Positions 23,435-32,270 of a stretch of 64,000 nucleotides of DNA are shown piece after piece. This stretch comes from Micromonospora sp. M71_S20 (lineage in GTDB: Bacteria; Actinomycetota; Actinomycetes; Mycobacteriales; Micromonosporaceae), in contig NZ_RCCV01000001.1 in NCBI RefSeq assembly GCF_003664255.1, forward strand, positions 4,278,001 through 4,342,000, written 5' to 3'. Positions within the stretch are counted from its first letter, which is position 1. The number at the start of each line of letters is the position of its first letter. The notes under the pieces are model-generated. The model saw only the letters and a list, made by a program, of their open reading frames with translations. It was not told the DNA's origin and did not search any database. The translations under genes were made by a program, and so were the position numbers.

Positions 23435-24214
23435 ATGGATCCGTTGAGCACCCTGTGGGAGACCTTCTTCGACGCAGACTCCATGCGCGAGGCGCTGCCC
23501 GAGATGCTGACGGTGGGGCTGCCCAACACGCTGATCCTGGCGATCTCCGCCGCCCTGCTCGGCTCGGTGCTCGGCATGGCGCTGGCCGTCGCCGGCATCT
23601 CGCGTACCCGGTGGTTGCGGTGGCCGGCGCGGGTCTACACCGACGTGTTCCGTGGCCTGCCCGCCGCGGCGACGATCCTGCTCATCGGGGTCGGCCTGGC
23701 GCCGCTGGGCATGCAGGTGTGGGGACCCAACCCATATCCCCTGGGCATCCTGGCGCTGTCGCTGATCGCGGCGGCCTACATCGGCGAGATCTTCCGCTCC
23801 GGCATCCAGTCGGTGGAGGCCGCGCAGCTGGAGGGGGCCCGGGCGCTGGGCCTGTCCTGGGGCGAGGCGATGCGCCTGGTGATCGTCCCGCAGGGGATCC
23901 GGCGGGTGCTGCCGGCCTGGGTGAACCAGCTGATCGCGCTCATCAAGGACTCCAGCCTGGTCTACTTCCTCGGCCTGCTGGCCAGCCAGCGGGAGCTGTT
24001 CCGCATCGGGCAGGACTACGCGGCGAACACCGGCAACCAGTCCGCGCTGCTGCTCGCCGGGCTGTTCTACCTGACCCTGACGGTTCCGCTGACGCACGCC
24101 GTCAACTGGATCGACCGGCGGTTGCGGCACGGCCGGCAGGCCACCGCGCCGGGTGACGCCGACGACGACCTCGACCTGGCGCTGCCGGGTGCCGCGGGAG
24201 GGAACCAGCGATGA
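23435..24214 (+). CDS. Amino-acid ABC transporter permease (HisM/GlnP type)
   Basis: A 259-residue permease with five or six helices. The family's N-terminal GLPNTLILAISAALLGSVLG segment and EAA loop EGARALGLSWGEAMRLVIVPQ are present. A single permease gene suggests a homodimeric channel. The ATG has GGGAG five bases before it; an earlier GTG (23423) contains that site and is disfavoured. It ends in an ATGA overlap with the ATPase gene. Confidence 0.92.
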   Translation: MDPLSTLWETFFDADSMREALPEMLTVGLPNTLILAISAALLGSVLGMALAVAGISRTRWLRWPARVYTDVFRGLPAAATILLIGVGLAPLGMQVWGPNPYPLGILALSLIAAAYIGEIFRSGIQSVEAAQLEGARALGLSWGEAMRLVIVPQGIRRVLPAWVNQLIALIKDSSLVYFLGLLASQRELFRIGQDYAANTGNQSALLLAGLFYLTLTVPLTHAVNWIDRRLRHGRQATAPGDADDDLDLALPGAAGGNQR

Positions 24215-24954
24215 GCATCGACACCACGACGTCGGTGAGCCTGAGCGTCCGCGACGTGCACCTGGCCTTCGGGTCGCACCGGGTGCTGCGCGGGGTGGAC
24301 CTGGACGTGGCACGCGGGGCGACGGCCTGCGTGATCGGCCCGTCCGGGTCGGGCAAGTCCACCCTGCTGCGCACGATCAACCGCCTGATCGAGCCCGACC
24401 GCGGCGACGTGCTGCTGGACGGGCGCAGCGTGCTGGGCGACGACCCGGACGCCCTGCGGCAGCGGATCGGCATGGTCTTCCAGCAGTTCAACCTCTTCCC
24501 GCACATGAGCGTGCTGCGCAACGTCACCCTCGCGCTGCGCCGGATCCGCAGGCTCGGTGAGGACGAGGCGGTGGCCGTCGCCCGCGAGCACCTGGAGCTG
24601 GTGGGGCTCGCGGCCAAGGCCGACGCCCGCCCGGCGCACCTGTCCGGCGGGCAGCAGCAGCGGGTCGCGATCGCCCGCGCGCTGGCGTTGCGCCCGCAGG
24701 TGATGCTCTTCGACGAGGCGACCTCCGCCCTGGACCCGGAGCTGGTCAAGGGCGTGCTCGGGCTGATGGCCGAGCTGTCCGCCGGCGGCATGACGATGGT
24801 GGTGGTCACCCACGAGATGGGTTTCGCCCGCGAGGTCGCCGACACCGTGGCGTTCATGGATCGCGGGGTGGTGCTGGAGGCCGGCGAGCCGGCCGCGATC
24901 TTCGAGCGGGCCGAGCACCCCCGGCTGCGCCGCTTCCTCTCCCAGGTGCTCTAG
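24211..24954 (+). CDS. Amino-acid ABC transporter ATPase (GlnQ type)
   Basis: A 247-residue ATP-binding subunit. Walker A GPSGSGKST (about 44-52), Q-loop MVFQQFNLFPHM, signature LSGGQQQR, Walker B VMLFDEATSALDPE and switch His in VVTHEMGFA are all intact and typical of polar amino-acid importers. It lacks the extra C-terminal NIL domain of MetN, so it is not a canonical MetNIQ methionine importer. Start ATG overlaps the permease stop. Confidence 0.94.
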   Translation: MSIDTTTSVSLSVRDVHLAFGSHRVLRGVDLDVARGATACVIGPSGSGKSTLLRTINRLIEPDRGDVLLDGRSVLGDDPDALRQRIGMVFQQFNLFPHMSVLRNVTLALRRIRRLGEDEAVAVAREHLELVGLAAKADARPAHLSGGQQQRVAIARALALRPQVMLFDEATSALDPELVKGVLGLMAELSAGGMTMVVVTHEMGFAREVADTVAFMDRGVVLEAGEPAAIFERAEHPRLRRFLSQVL

Positions 24955-25008
24955 CGCCGAGCCGGTCACGTCGGTGGGCCGACCCGTCCGGCGCCGTAGG
25001 TCTCGTCC

Positions 25009-25710
25009 TCAACGCGTGGGTAGGCTCCGCAGTTCCGCGGTGAGCTGTTCGAGGTACTCGGGTGGCCCGGCCTCGGCGAACCACAGCCAGAGTTCGGCGG
25101 CGTGGATCGGCAACCAGGCCCGGACGGTGGCCGGGTCCGCTCCGTAGCCCTCGACGAGGACGTCGAACGACCGCGGGTCCTTCCGCGCGGCGCCCCAGGC
25201 CGCACGCGACAGTTCTCTGAGCGGGTCGCCGAGGTGGGCCGCCTCCCAGTCGATGACGGCCGTGATGTCGCCGTTCGCGGCGAGGAGGTTTCCGTCGGTC
25301 CAGTCGCCGTGACAGAACACCGGGCGACCGGCCGGTGGAACGGCGAGCGGAAGCGGGGGGCCGCCGGCGTCGCGGTAGCGGCGGACGATCAGCGCGTCGT
25401 CCGGCGCGGCCGGCAGCCCGTCAGGTGGCGGCAGCTCGTGGAGCCGACGGAGCAGTGTCGCCGAGGCACGGAGGCCGTCGAGTCGCACGTCGGCGTTTTC
25501 GCTGTCCAGTCGTTCACCCGGCATGAGCGTCATGAGGATCGAGCCCGGCCTGACCTCGACGAGCTCGGGAACCGGCATGCCCGTGTCAGCGAGCGCCCGC
25601 AGGGCGAGCACCTCCGTATCGTGGCGGGAGGGTTGCGTCATCCGCTTCTCGACCAGGCGGCGCCCCTCGCGCTCCACCAGCCGGACGTGACCGACCGCTC
25701 CCTGCCGCAT
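25009..25710 (-). CDS. Aminoglycoside phosphotransferase-like (APH) kinase
   Basis: A 233-residue protein of the APH/choline-kinase fold. The catalytic Brenner motif FCHGDWTDGNLL contains the base Asp, and ITAVIDWEAAHLGDPLREL carries the metal-binding Asp. Invariant Lys is in LVEKRM. The real substrate is unknown; few members confer drug resistance. The start was placed at an ATG with a -10-like CAGGAT six bases upstream; an in-frame GTG at 25770 is the alternative. Confidence 0.8.
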   Translation of the reverse strand: MRQGAVGHVRLVEREGRRLVEKRMTQPSRHDTEVLALRALADTGMPVPELVEVRPGSILMTLMPGERLDSENADVRLDGLRASATLLRRLHELPPPDGLPAAPDDALIVRRYRDAGGPPLPLAVPPAGRPVFCHGDWTDGNLLAANGDITAVIDWEAAHLGDPLRELSRAAWGAARKDPRSFDVLVEGYGADPATVRAWLPIHAAELWLWFAEAGPPEYLEQLTAELRSLPTR

Positions 25711-25842
25711 CCCGCCATCCTGCCAGGCGCGGAGGCTGGCGTACCGCCGAGTCTTGGCAATATCCTCCACTGCACACGCGATGCCTGGAGTTCCTTTTCA
25801 TGGGGCCGCCCCGCCCCCACCTCCGGCCGCAGAGGAGATGCC

Positions 25843-26973
25843 ATGCACGTCGAGAATTCCGCAGTGGACCGTCGGACCCTGCTGCGGGCCGGCCTCGGCG
25901 CCGCCACGGTCGCGGTCGTCGGCAGCCAACTCGCCCTCCCGTCCGCCGCGCAGGCGGACCCCGGCACCGATCTGGACTGGATCTACAGCTGCGACGAGTG
26001 GGGCGCGCGCCCACCGGCGGACCCGCTGGCGGTCAGCGCCATCCCCACCAACAAGATCATCGTGCACCACATGGCGTTCCCGAACGTCACCGACTACTCC
26101 GAGGCGCAGGCGGTCAAGCTGGCCCGCGACTGCCAGGACCTGCACATGGACGGCAACGGCTGGTCCGACACCGGCCAGCACTTCACCATCAGCCGCGGCG
26201 GATACGTCATGGAGGGACGCCGGGGCAGCCTGGAGCGGCTGCGGGCCGGCGACCGGCAGATGATCTCGGCGCACTGCCCGGGCGAGAACGGCCGGGCCAT
26301 CGGCATCGAGAACGAGGGCACGTACGTCACCGAGACGCCGCCGGAGGCCCTGCTGGACTCGCTGGTCACGCTCTGCGCGACCATCTGCCGGCGGTACGGG
26401 CTGCACGCCCACGACATCTTCGGCCACTGGGACTTCCGCACCACGCTGTGTCCCGGCGCCGCCTTCTACGGGCAGTTCCCCGCCCTGCGCCGCCGGGTCT
26501 TCGAGGCGCTCGGCACCGACCTCGCCGACGTGCCGGCCCGCCGCTGGCCGGACCTGTGGCGCTTCGTCGGTTCCCCCTCCGTCCGGGTGGTGCAGTACCT
26601 GCTGGCCCACCGCGGCTACACCGTGCCGGTCAACAGCGTCTTCGACGCCGCCACCGTCGCCGCGGTGCAGGACTGGCAGTTCCGCAACGGAATTCCGGTC
26701 GACGTCGACGCCACCCTCACCGCGCCCACCTGGGAGACCCTGGTGCCGGAGCTGGGCAGGGACGCCACCGGCCTCCCGGTCACCGCCGTGCAGTTCCTGC
26801 TGAACTTCCGGGGCCACCCCGGGGTCACCGTCACCGGCGAGTACGACCACCCGACCAAGACGGCCGTCAAGGACGTCCAGCGCAGCCACGGCCTGCCGGC
26901 CCACGGCAAGCTGGACGTCGACACCTGGTGCGCGCTCGTCGGCGGCGTCGTACGCCGGTCGTTCCGCCACTGA
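25843..26973 (+). CDS. Tat-exported N-acetylmuramoyl-L-alanine amidase with peptidoglycan-binding domains
   Basis: A 376-residue secreted cell-wall hydrolase. The twin-arginine signal DRRTLLRAG is followed by a hydrophobic region ending SAAQA (about residue 38). The amidase_2/PGRP fold has zinc ligands in KIIVHHMAF and near FGHWDFRTTLCPG, and an Ig-like N-terminal strand DEWGARPP. Two C-terminal peptidoglycan-binding repeats follow (about 240-300 and 305-370). It cleaves the amide between MurNAc and the stem peptide. The ATG has GAGGAG upstream. Confidence 0.92.
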   Translation: MHVENSAVDRRTLLRAGLGAATVAVVGSQLALPSAAQADPGTDLDWIYSCDEWGARPPADPLAVSAIPTNKIIVHHMAFPNVTDYSEAQAVKLARDCQDLHMDGNGWSDTGQHFTISRGGYVMEGRRGSLERLRAGDRQMISAHCPGENGRAIGIENEGTYVTETPPEALLDSLVTLCATICRRYGLHAHDIFGHWDFRTTLCPGAAFYGQFPALRRRVFEALGTDLADVPARRWPDLWRFVGSPSVRVVQYLLAHRGYTVPVNSVFDAATVAAVQDWQFRNGIPVDVDATLTAPTWETLVPELGRDATGLPVTAVQFLLNFRGHPGVTVTGEYDHPTKTAVKDVQRSHGLPAHGKLDVDTWCALVGGVVRRSFRH

Positions 26974-26980
26974 CCACCGC

Positions 26981-27020
26981 CGCCGGCCCGTGGGGGCGCA
27001 CCGCCCCCGGCGGGCCGGCG
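26981..27020 (+). terminator. Hairpin terminator after amidase
   Basis: CGCCGGCCCG-T-GGGGGCG pairs with CGCCCCC-GG-CGGGCCGGCG across three bases, 17 pairs with one small internal loop, eight bases after the amidase stop. Confidence 0.65.
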
Positions 27021-27094
27021 AAACGCGGCGCACCTCGCCCCCGCCAGGCTCCTGATCTGCGACGATGAGTCCGTCACGACCGGAGGAGGGTGCT

Positions 27095-27508
27095 GTGGCG
27101 TCTCGACTCAACCCGTACTTCAGCTTCCCGGGCAACGCACGGGAGGCGATGGAGTTCTACCACCGCGTGTTCGGCGGTTCGCTGTCGATGGACACCTTCG
27201 GCTCGATGGGCACCGACGATCCCGCGCTGGCCGACAAGATCATGCACGCGATGCTGGAGACCGACCGGGGCTTCACCCTGATGGGCTCGGACACCGCGCC
27301 CGGCATGGAGCACGACCCCGGCACCAACGTCTCCGTCAGCCTCAGCGGCGACGACGCCGACGACCTGCGCGGCTACTGGGAGAAGCTCACCGAGGGCGGC
27401 ACGGTGACCGTGCCCCTGGAGAAGCAGATGTGGGGCGACGAGTTCGGCATGTGCGTCGACCGCTTCGGCATCGGCTGGATGGTGAACATCGGCCAGCCCC
27501 GGGGCTGA
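27095..27508 (+). CDS. VOC-family PhnB-like protein
   Basis: A 137-residue vicinal-oxygen-chelate fold protein of the PhnB/YjdN glyoxalase-like group. Hallmarks are LNPYFSFPGNAREAMEFYHRVFGG at the start, an internal pseudo-repeat, and FGMCVDRFGIGWMVNI at the end. Enzymatic activity is usually unknown in this group. The GTG follows GGAGGAGGG by four bases. Confidence 0.9.
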   Translation: MASRLNPYFSFPGNAREAMEFYHRVFGGSLSMDTFGSMGTDDPALADKIMHAMLETDRGFTLMGSDTAPGMEHDPGTNVSVSLSGDDADDLRGYWEKLTEGGTVTVPLEKQMWGDEFGMCVDRFGIGWMVNIGQPRG

Positions 27509-27551
27509 CGAGGTGTAGCGGCGGCGTGAGCGGGTAGGGACCGCTGTCCGA

Positions 27552-27588
27552 CGGGCCCGGGCGGCACCTGACCGGTGCCCCCGGCCCG
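27552..27588 (+). terminator. Imperfect hairpin after VOC gene
   Basis: A GC-rich stem of about 14 pairs with a mismatch (GGCACC/GGTGCC core, four-base loop) lies 43 bp after the stop. Confidence 0.35.
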
Positions 27589-28084
27589 CAGCCGCCGGCC
27601 GGAGGGGTGCACCCGATGCTGTCGACGCTTGCGCAGCCGCACCCTGGGGCTGGCCCGGTACGGCTGCTGGAAGCACCTGCACCGGCTCGCGGAGGGGATG
27701 TTCTCCGCGGCGGCGCTCTTCACGGAACACCGCCTGCCGGAGGTGCTCAGCGGACTGCCCCGCGACAACGCCCACCCGCACCCCGGCGTCTACCCGGACT
27801 CCTGCTCGCCGCAGGCCTGGTCCGCCAGCGCGGTCGTCGCGCTGATCCAGGCGCTGCTGGCGCTGCGCCCGGCCGCGCCGCTGCGGGCGATCTTCGTCGA
27901 CCCGCACCTGCCGGAGTGGCTGCCGGACCTCGCGCTGGAGGGCGTGCGGGTCGGCGGCCGCACCGTCGACCTGACCGTCCGACGTGGGCGCGGCGGGCGT
28001 ACGTCGCTGCGGGCCCGGGGCGACCGGATCGCGGTGATCCGCCGGCCCACGCTCCAGGCCTCGGCGACCCGCCGCCGGTCCTGA
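27575..28084 (+). pseudogene. C-terminal remnant of an amylo-alpha-1,6-glucosidase-like protein
   Basis: About 147 codons from 27645 encode only the end of an (alpha/alpha)6-barrel glycosidase of the glycogen-debranching-like family. Landmarks are a helix before LAEGMFSAAALF, HRLPEVLSGL, YPDSCSPQAWSASAVVALIQALL and the closing beta-strand LPEWLPDLALEGVRVGGRTVDL. The first roughly 500 residues, including the catalytic acids, are absent, and the upstream DNA is non-coding. The intact family member begins at 62942. It is probably a degraded gene; expression as a free domain is unlikely. Confidence 0.65.
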
Positions 28085-28138
28085 CCGCCCGGGCCCGGTC
28101 GGCGCAGCGCGGAAGGCGGCGGACGCGGCCGTCAGGGC

Positions 28139-28144
28139 TAGGAT
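28139..28144 (+). promoter_or_regulatory. -10 hexamer of GAF-SpoIIE phosphatase gene
   Basis: TAGGAT lies six bases before the GTG at 28151, with no ribosome-binding site between them. Confidence 0.4.
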
Positions 28145-28150
28145 CCGGTG

Positions 28151-29371
28151 GTGGCCGATCAGGGGCTCATCCAGGACGACGAACGGTTGCGCCGCCTCGA
28201 GGCCGTGACCGACGCGACGCTGTCCCGCCTCGACGCGGCCGACCTCTTCGACGAGCTCCTCGACCGCGTCCGGGACCTGCTCGACGTCGACACGGCGGCC
28301 ATCCTCATGCTGGACACGCACTCCCAGCAGCTCGTGGCCACCGCGGCCAAGGGGCTGGAGGAGGAGGTCCGGCAGGGCTTCCGCGTCTCCGTGGGCCGTG
28401 GGTTCGCCGGCCGGATCGCCCTGACCCGGCGGCCGGTGCTCGTCGAGGAGGTCACCTCCGACGTCGTGGTCAACCCGGTCCTGCTGGCGATGGGGCTGCG
28501 GTCGCTGCTGGGCGTGCCGATGTTCGCCCGGGGCGAGCTGATCGGCGTGCTGCACGTCGGCACGCTGGGCCGACGCCGGTTCACCACCGACGACGTACGC
28601 CTGCTGGAGCTGGTCGCCGACCGGGCCAGCCTGGCCAACCTCGCCCGGTCCCACAATCTCGACCACAACGCCGCCCTCGCCCTGCAACGCAGCCTGCTGC
28701 CGACCCAGCTGCCCAGCCTGCCGGGCCTGGACATGGCCGCCCGGTACGTGCCCGGGCACGTCGCCGGAATCGGCGGCGACTGGTACGACGTGTTCGTCCT
28801 GCCCTCGGGCTGGCTGGGCCTGGTCATCGGCGACGTGTCGGGCCACGGCCTGCAGTCGGCCGTGATCATGGGGCGCATCCGCAGCGCGCTGCGCGCCTAC
28901 GCGCTGGTCTGCGACGACCCGGCGGAGGCGTTGACGCTCCTCGACCGCAAGGTCGGCCACTTCGAGGCCGGGAACCTCACCACGGCGCTCTACGCCATGG
29001 TCTCCCCCGACCGGACCCGCATCCGGCTCTCCTCCGCCGGGCACCTGCGCCCCGTCCTCGCCGCGCCGGGCCAGCCGGGCGCACCCGTCCCGGTCCACGC
29101 CGACCCCCCGCTCGGTACGGGCCGCCGGCCGCCGCCCCGACAACAGGCGGAGGTGGACTTCCCGCCGGGCGCGGTGCTCGTCTGCTTCACCGACGGCCTC
29201 GTCGAACGCCGCCACGAGGTCATCGACGTCGGTCTCGAGCAGCTCGTCGGCGTGGTCCGCCCGGCTCCGGCCGAGGAGGTGTGCGCCACTATCATGGACG
29301 CCCTCGGCGCCGAGCGGCCGACCGACGACATCGCCATGCTGGTCGTCCACCGTCTCCTGACGCCGGGCTGA
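28151..29371 (+). CDS. GAF-domain SpoIIE-type PP2C phosphatase
   Basis: A 406-residue cytoplasmic protein. The GAF domain spans about residues 20-165, then a SpoIIE/RsbU phosphatase with motifs GGDWYDVF, GDVSGHG, SSAGHLRPV, FTDGLVERR and TDDIAMLV that supply the metal-binding Asp residues. Such proteins dephosphorylate anti-sigma-factor antagonists in partner-switching stress pathways, with the GAF domain as sensor. No anti-sigma or antagonist gene is adjacent. A second GTG one codon upstream (28148) is possible; the -10 spacing favours 28151. Confidence 0.9.
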   Translation: MADQGLIQDDERLRRLEAVTDATLSRLDAADLFDELLDRVRDLLDVDTAAILMLDTHSQQLVATAAKGLEEEVRQGFRVSVGRGFAGRIALTRRPVLVEEVTSDVVVNPVLLAMGLRSLLGVPMFARGELIGVLHVGTLGRRRFTTDDVRLLELVADRASLANLARSHNLDHNAALALQRSLLPTQLPSLPGLDMAARYVPGHVAGIGGDWYDVFVLPSGWLGLVIGDVSGHGLQSAVIMGRIRSALRAYALVCDDPAEALTLLDRKVGHFEAGNLTTALYAMVSPDRTRIRLSSAGHLRPVLAAPGQPGAPVPVHADPPLGTGRRPPPRQQAEVDFPPGAVLVCFTDGLVERRHEVIDVGLEQLVGVVRPAPAEEVCATIMDALGAERPTDDIAMLVVHRLLTPG

Positions 29372-29392
29372 TCCGGCGGGGCCGCTGCCGTC

Positions 29393-29412
29393 CGCCGCTC
29401 CCGGGAGCGGCG
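29393..29412 (+). terminator. Palindromic hairpin after phosphatase gene
   Basis: A perfect 20-bp palindrome (CGCCGCTCCC and its complement) lies 22 bp after the stop. Confidence 0.45.
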
Positions 29413-29485
29413 TCCGGGTCGGCGACGCCGGCCGCGTGACCGCCGGCCCGTTTGGCGGGAGGCGATCGCGGAAAGAGTGGCGGGC

Positions 29486-31069
29486 ATGAAGTGGGCAAGC
29501 CGAGCCGTACCCGCCGCCGTCGCCGCCGTCGCCGCCGTCGCGGCCCTGGCCGCACGCGACCTGATCCAGCGCGAGCACGCGTTGCTGCGTACCTTCCCGG
29601 TCCTCGGCCGGGCCCGGTACCTGCTGGAGTCCATCGGGCCGGAGTTGCGCCAGTACATCGTCGCGGGCAACAACGAGGAGCGGCCGTTCACCCGCGACCA
29701 GCGCCGCTGGGTGTACGCGTCGGCGAAGCAGCAGAACAACTACTTCGGCTTCGGTACCGACAACGACATCGAGTTCACGCCCGGATATCCGATCATCAAG
29801 CACCGCACCTTCGGTCGGGCCGTCCCGCCGTCGACGCCGGGCGCCGGACACGACGTGCGGCTGCCGTGCGCCAAGGTGCTCGGCGCCGCGCGGGGACGTG
29901 CCCACGCGTTCCGGCCCGAGTCGGTGGTGAACATCTCCGGGATGAGCTTCGGCTCGTTGTCCGGCAACGCCGTCGAGGCGCTCAACCGGGGCGCCGCCCT
30001 GGCCGGCTGCCTGCAGAACACCGGCGAGGGCGGGCTGTCGCCGTACCACCGCAAGGGCGGTGACCTGGTCTTCCAGATCGGCACCGCGTACTTCGGCTGC
30101 CGCGACGAACGCGGCCGGTTCAGCCTCGACCGGCTCAAGGACCTGGTCGCCGGCGCGCCGGTACGGGCGCTGGAGATCAAGCTCAGCCAGGGTGCCAAGC
30201 CCAGCCTTGGCGGCCTGCTGCCGGCGGCCAAGGTCTCCGCGGAGATCGCGGCGACCCGGGGCATCCCGCAGGGACGCGACTGCGTCAGCCCGTCGCGGCA
30301 CGCCGAGTTCTCCGACTGCGACAGCCTGCTCGACTGGGTGGAGCTGCTCGCCGCCGAGACCGGCCTGCCGGTCGGCATCAAGTCCGCGGTGGGCGACCTC
30401 GGCTTCTGGGAGGAGCTCACCACCCTGATGCGCGACACCGGGCGTGGGGTCGACTTCGTGACCGTCGACGGTGGCGAGGGCGGCACCGGCGCCGCGCCGC
30501 TGATCTTCACGGACTCGGTGTCGCTGCCGTTCCAACAGGGCTTCGCCCGGGTCTACAAGGTCTTCGCCGAGCACGACCTGCACGAGCAGGTGGTGTTCGT
30601 CGGCGCCGGCAAGCTCGGCCTGCCCGACAACGCGGTGGTGGCGTTCGCGCTCGGCTGCGACATGGTCAACGTGGGCCGGGAGGCGATGCTGGCGATCGGC
30701 TGCATCCAGGCCCAGAAGTGCCACACCGACACCTGCCCCACCGGCGTCGCCACCCAGAACCCGTGGCTCGCCCGGGGCGTGGACCCGGGCTCGAAGTCCG
30801 TCCGCGCCGCCAACTACGTCCGGACGCTGCGCCGGGACCTGGTCAAGGTCGCCGAGGCCTGCGGCGTCGAGCACCCGGGCCTCATCGACACCGACTCGAT
30901 CGAGGTCCTCGACGGCCGGACCGCCTCGCACCCCCTGCACGAGGTGTACGGCTACCGTCCCGAGTGGGGGCTGCCGTCCGCCGCCGACCGGGCGCAGATC
31001 GTCCGGCTGATGACGGCGGAGGCCCCCCAGGGCGGCACCGCCCCACCCTCGCCGACCGCGATGTCCTGA
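29486..31069 (+). CDS. FMN-binding glutamate synthase-family protein (GltB-like domain)
   Basis: A 527-residue protein with an N-terminal hydrophobic segment rich in Ala and Val (likely membrane anchor), then the FMN/TIM-barrel domain of glutamate synthase. Landmarks are NISGMSFGSLSGNAVEALN, NTGEGGLSPYH, the FMN-contact region FVTVDGGEGGTGAAPL, and CHTDTCPTGVATQ, the Fe-S cysteine loop of GltB. Amidotransferase and GXGXG domains are missing, so it is a stand-alone synthase domain of unknown substrate. ATG chosen with upstream GGAAAG; a GTG three codons earlier is possible. Confidence 0.88.
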   Translation: MKWASRAVPAAVAAVAAVAALAARDLIQREHALLRTFPVLGRARYLLESIGPELRQYIVAGNNEERPFTRDQRRWVYASAKQQNNYFGFGTDNDIEFTPGYPIIKHRTFGRAVPPSTPGAGHDVRLPCAKVLGAARGRAHAFRPESVVNISGMSFGSLSGNAVEALNRGAALAGCLQNTGEGGLSPYHRKGGDLVFQIGTAYFGCRDERGRFSLDRLKDLVAGAPVRALEIKLSQGAKPSLGGLLPAAKVSAEIAATRGIPQGRDCVSPSRHAEFSDCDSLLDWVELLAAETGLPVGIKSAVGDLGFWEELTTLMRDTGRGVDFVTVDGGEGGTGAAPLIFTDSVSLPFQQGFARVYKVFAEHDLHEQVVFVGAGKLGLPDNAVVAFALGCDMVNVGREAMLAIGCIQAQKCHTDTCPTGVATQNPWLARGVDPGSKSVRAANYVRTLRRDLVKVAEACGVEHPGLIDTDSIEVLDGRTASHPLHEVYGYRPEWGLPSAADRAQIVRLMTAEAPQGGTAPPSPTAMS

Positions 31070-31128
31070 CCGTCCGCGACGCGCCGCACGAGTACGCCCG
31101 GAGTTCCTGGCCGCCGCGGGCGGACGCC

Positions 31129-31134
31129 TAGCAT
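31129..31134 (+). promoter_or_regulatory. -10 hexamer of DUF2809 gene
   Basis: TAGCAT ends seven bases before the ATG at 31142, implying a leaderless mRNA. Confidence 0.45.
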
Positions 31135-31141
31135 CGCCGGA

Positions 31142-31546
31142 ATGTCGATCACCCCTCGGCGGTGCCGGATCCTGATGCTCGCCGCGGCCGTCCTCTTCGT
31201 GCTCGTCGCCCTCGTCGTGCGGGCGGCGGCCGGCGGCGGCGTCGAACAGCACTCCGGCACCGCGCTGTACGCCTGCGTGGTCTGGGCCGGCGTGTTGTTC
31301 CTCCGGCCGCGGCTGTCGCCGCCGGTGGCCGGCGCGGTCGCGGTCGCCTTCTGCTGGGCGGTGGAGTTGTCGCAGTTGACCGGGGTACCGGCGGGGCTGT
31401 CGGCGCGCAGCCCGCTGGCGCGGCTCGCGCTCGGGGCGCAGTTCGACCCGGTCGATCTCGCCTGGTACCCGGTCGGGGTACTGCCGCTGGTGGCGGTGCA
31501 TTGGATCGTCGCCGTCCGCGCCCGGCGTCGGCGGCCCACGGGGTGA
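31142..31546 (+). CDS. DUF2809 membrane protein
   Basis: A 134-residue protein with four hydrophobic helices. The pattern VAVAFCWAVELSQL and FDPVDLAWYPVGVLPLVAVHW near the end is typical of DUF2809. Function is unknown; VanZ-like relatives share this layout. It follows the GltB-like gene by 72 bp and has its own leaderless-type promoter. Confidence 0.82.
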   Translation: MSITPRRCRILMLAAAVLFVLVALVVRAAAGGGVEQHSGTALYACVVWAGVLFLRPRLSPPVAGAVAVAFCWAVELSQLTGVPAGLSARSPLARLALGAQFDPVDLAWYPVGVLPLVAVHWIVAVRARRRRPTG

Positions 31547-31591
31547 GCGGGCGGCGCCGTTAATGGCGCGCGTCGGGTGCACGACCGCACC

Positions 31592-31597
31592 TATCGT
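31592..31597 (+). promoter_or_regulatory. -10 hexamer of GNAT gene
   Basis: TATCGT lies six bases before the GTG at 31604; no ribosome-binding site is visible. Confidence 0.45.
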
Positions 31598-31603
31598 GGC
31601 CCG

Positions 31604-32128
31604 GTGCTGATCAGACGCGAGACCCCCGCCGACATCAACGCGATCCGGGCGGTGCACCTGGCCGCCTTCGCCGACCCGCAGAAGCCGGACGCCGTACCCG
31701 TCGAGGCGGGGCTGGTGGACGCGCTGCGGGCCGACGACGGGTGGCTGCCGGCCCTCTCCCTCGTCGCGGCGGACGACGCCGGGCGGGTGGTCGGGCACGT
31801 GGTGTGCACCCGGGGCCGGGTCGCCGGCGAGCCGGTCGCGCTGGGGTTGGGTCCGCTCGGCGTGCTGCCGGCCTGGCAGCGGCGCGGGGTCGGCTCCGCG
31901 CTGATGCACGCGGTGCTCGGCGCGGCCGACGCGCGCGAGGAGGCCCTGGTGGTGCTGCTCGGGCACCCCGACTACTACCCGCGCTTCGGGTTCCGCCCGG
32001 CGGTCGACCTCGGCGTCACCCCGCCGCAGCCGTGGGGGCCGCGCCACTTCATGGCCCGGCCGCTGAGCGCCTGGCGGTCGTCGATCCGGGGCGCGTTCGC
32101 CTACGCCCGCCCGTTCGACGAGTTGTAG
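31604..32128 (+). CDS. GNAT-family N-acetyltransferase
   Basis: A 174-residue acetyl-CoA-dependent transferase of the YhbS-like subgroup. It begins [22 protein letters not shown]. It shows [22 protein letters not shown], the motif A pyrophosphate loop (Q/R-x-x-G-x-G/A), and the YhbS hallmark [18 protein letters not shown]. Substrate unknown. The leaderless GTG is favoured over a longer upstream frame because the -10 hexamer sits six bases before it. Confidence 0.9.
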   Translation: MLIRRETPADINAIRAVHLAAFADPQKPDAVPVEAGLVDALRADDGWLPALSLVAADDAGRVVGHVVCTRGRVAGEPVALGLGPLGVLPAWQRRGVGSALMHAVLGAADAREEALVVLLGHPDYYPRFGFRPAVDLGVTPPQPWGPRHFMARPLSAWRSSIRGAFAYARPFDEL

Positions 32129-32256
32129 GCGCTGGCCGCCCTCGCCGTCGCCGCCACCCCGCCGCCGCGCCGGTCGGTCGCGCGGCCCCGGCGCCTCCGG
32201 GGATGCCCGCCCGGCGGTGTTCGGGCAGGTCAGCGCCGCCGTGGCGGGCTTCTGTG

Positions 32257-32270
32257 CGAACATGTGTTCG
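32257..32270 (+). promoter_or_regulatory. LexA/SOS box overlapping the dinB start
   Basis: CGAACATGTGTTCG is a perfect palindrome fitting the Gram-positive/actinobacterial SOS consensus CGAAC-N4-GTTCG. It overlaps both the presumed -10 (GAACAT, 32258-32263) and the first base of the GTG at 32270, so bound LexA would block initiation directly. Confidence 0.85.

Noticed and set aside
24211..24954. Calling the importer MetNIQ because of the SAM-IV riboswitch.
   Set aside because: The ATPase lacks the C-terminal NIL domain and the binding protein is of the polar amino-acid family, not NlpA/MetQ.
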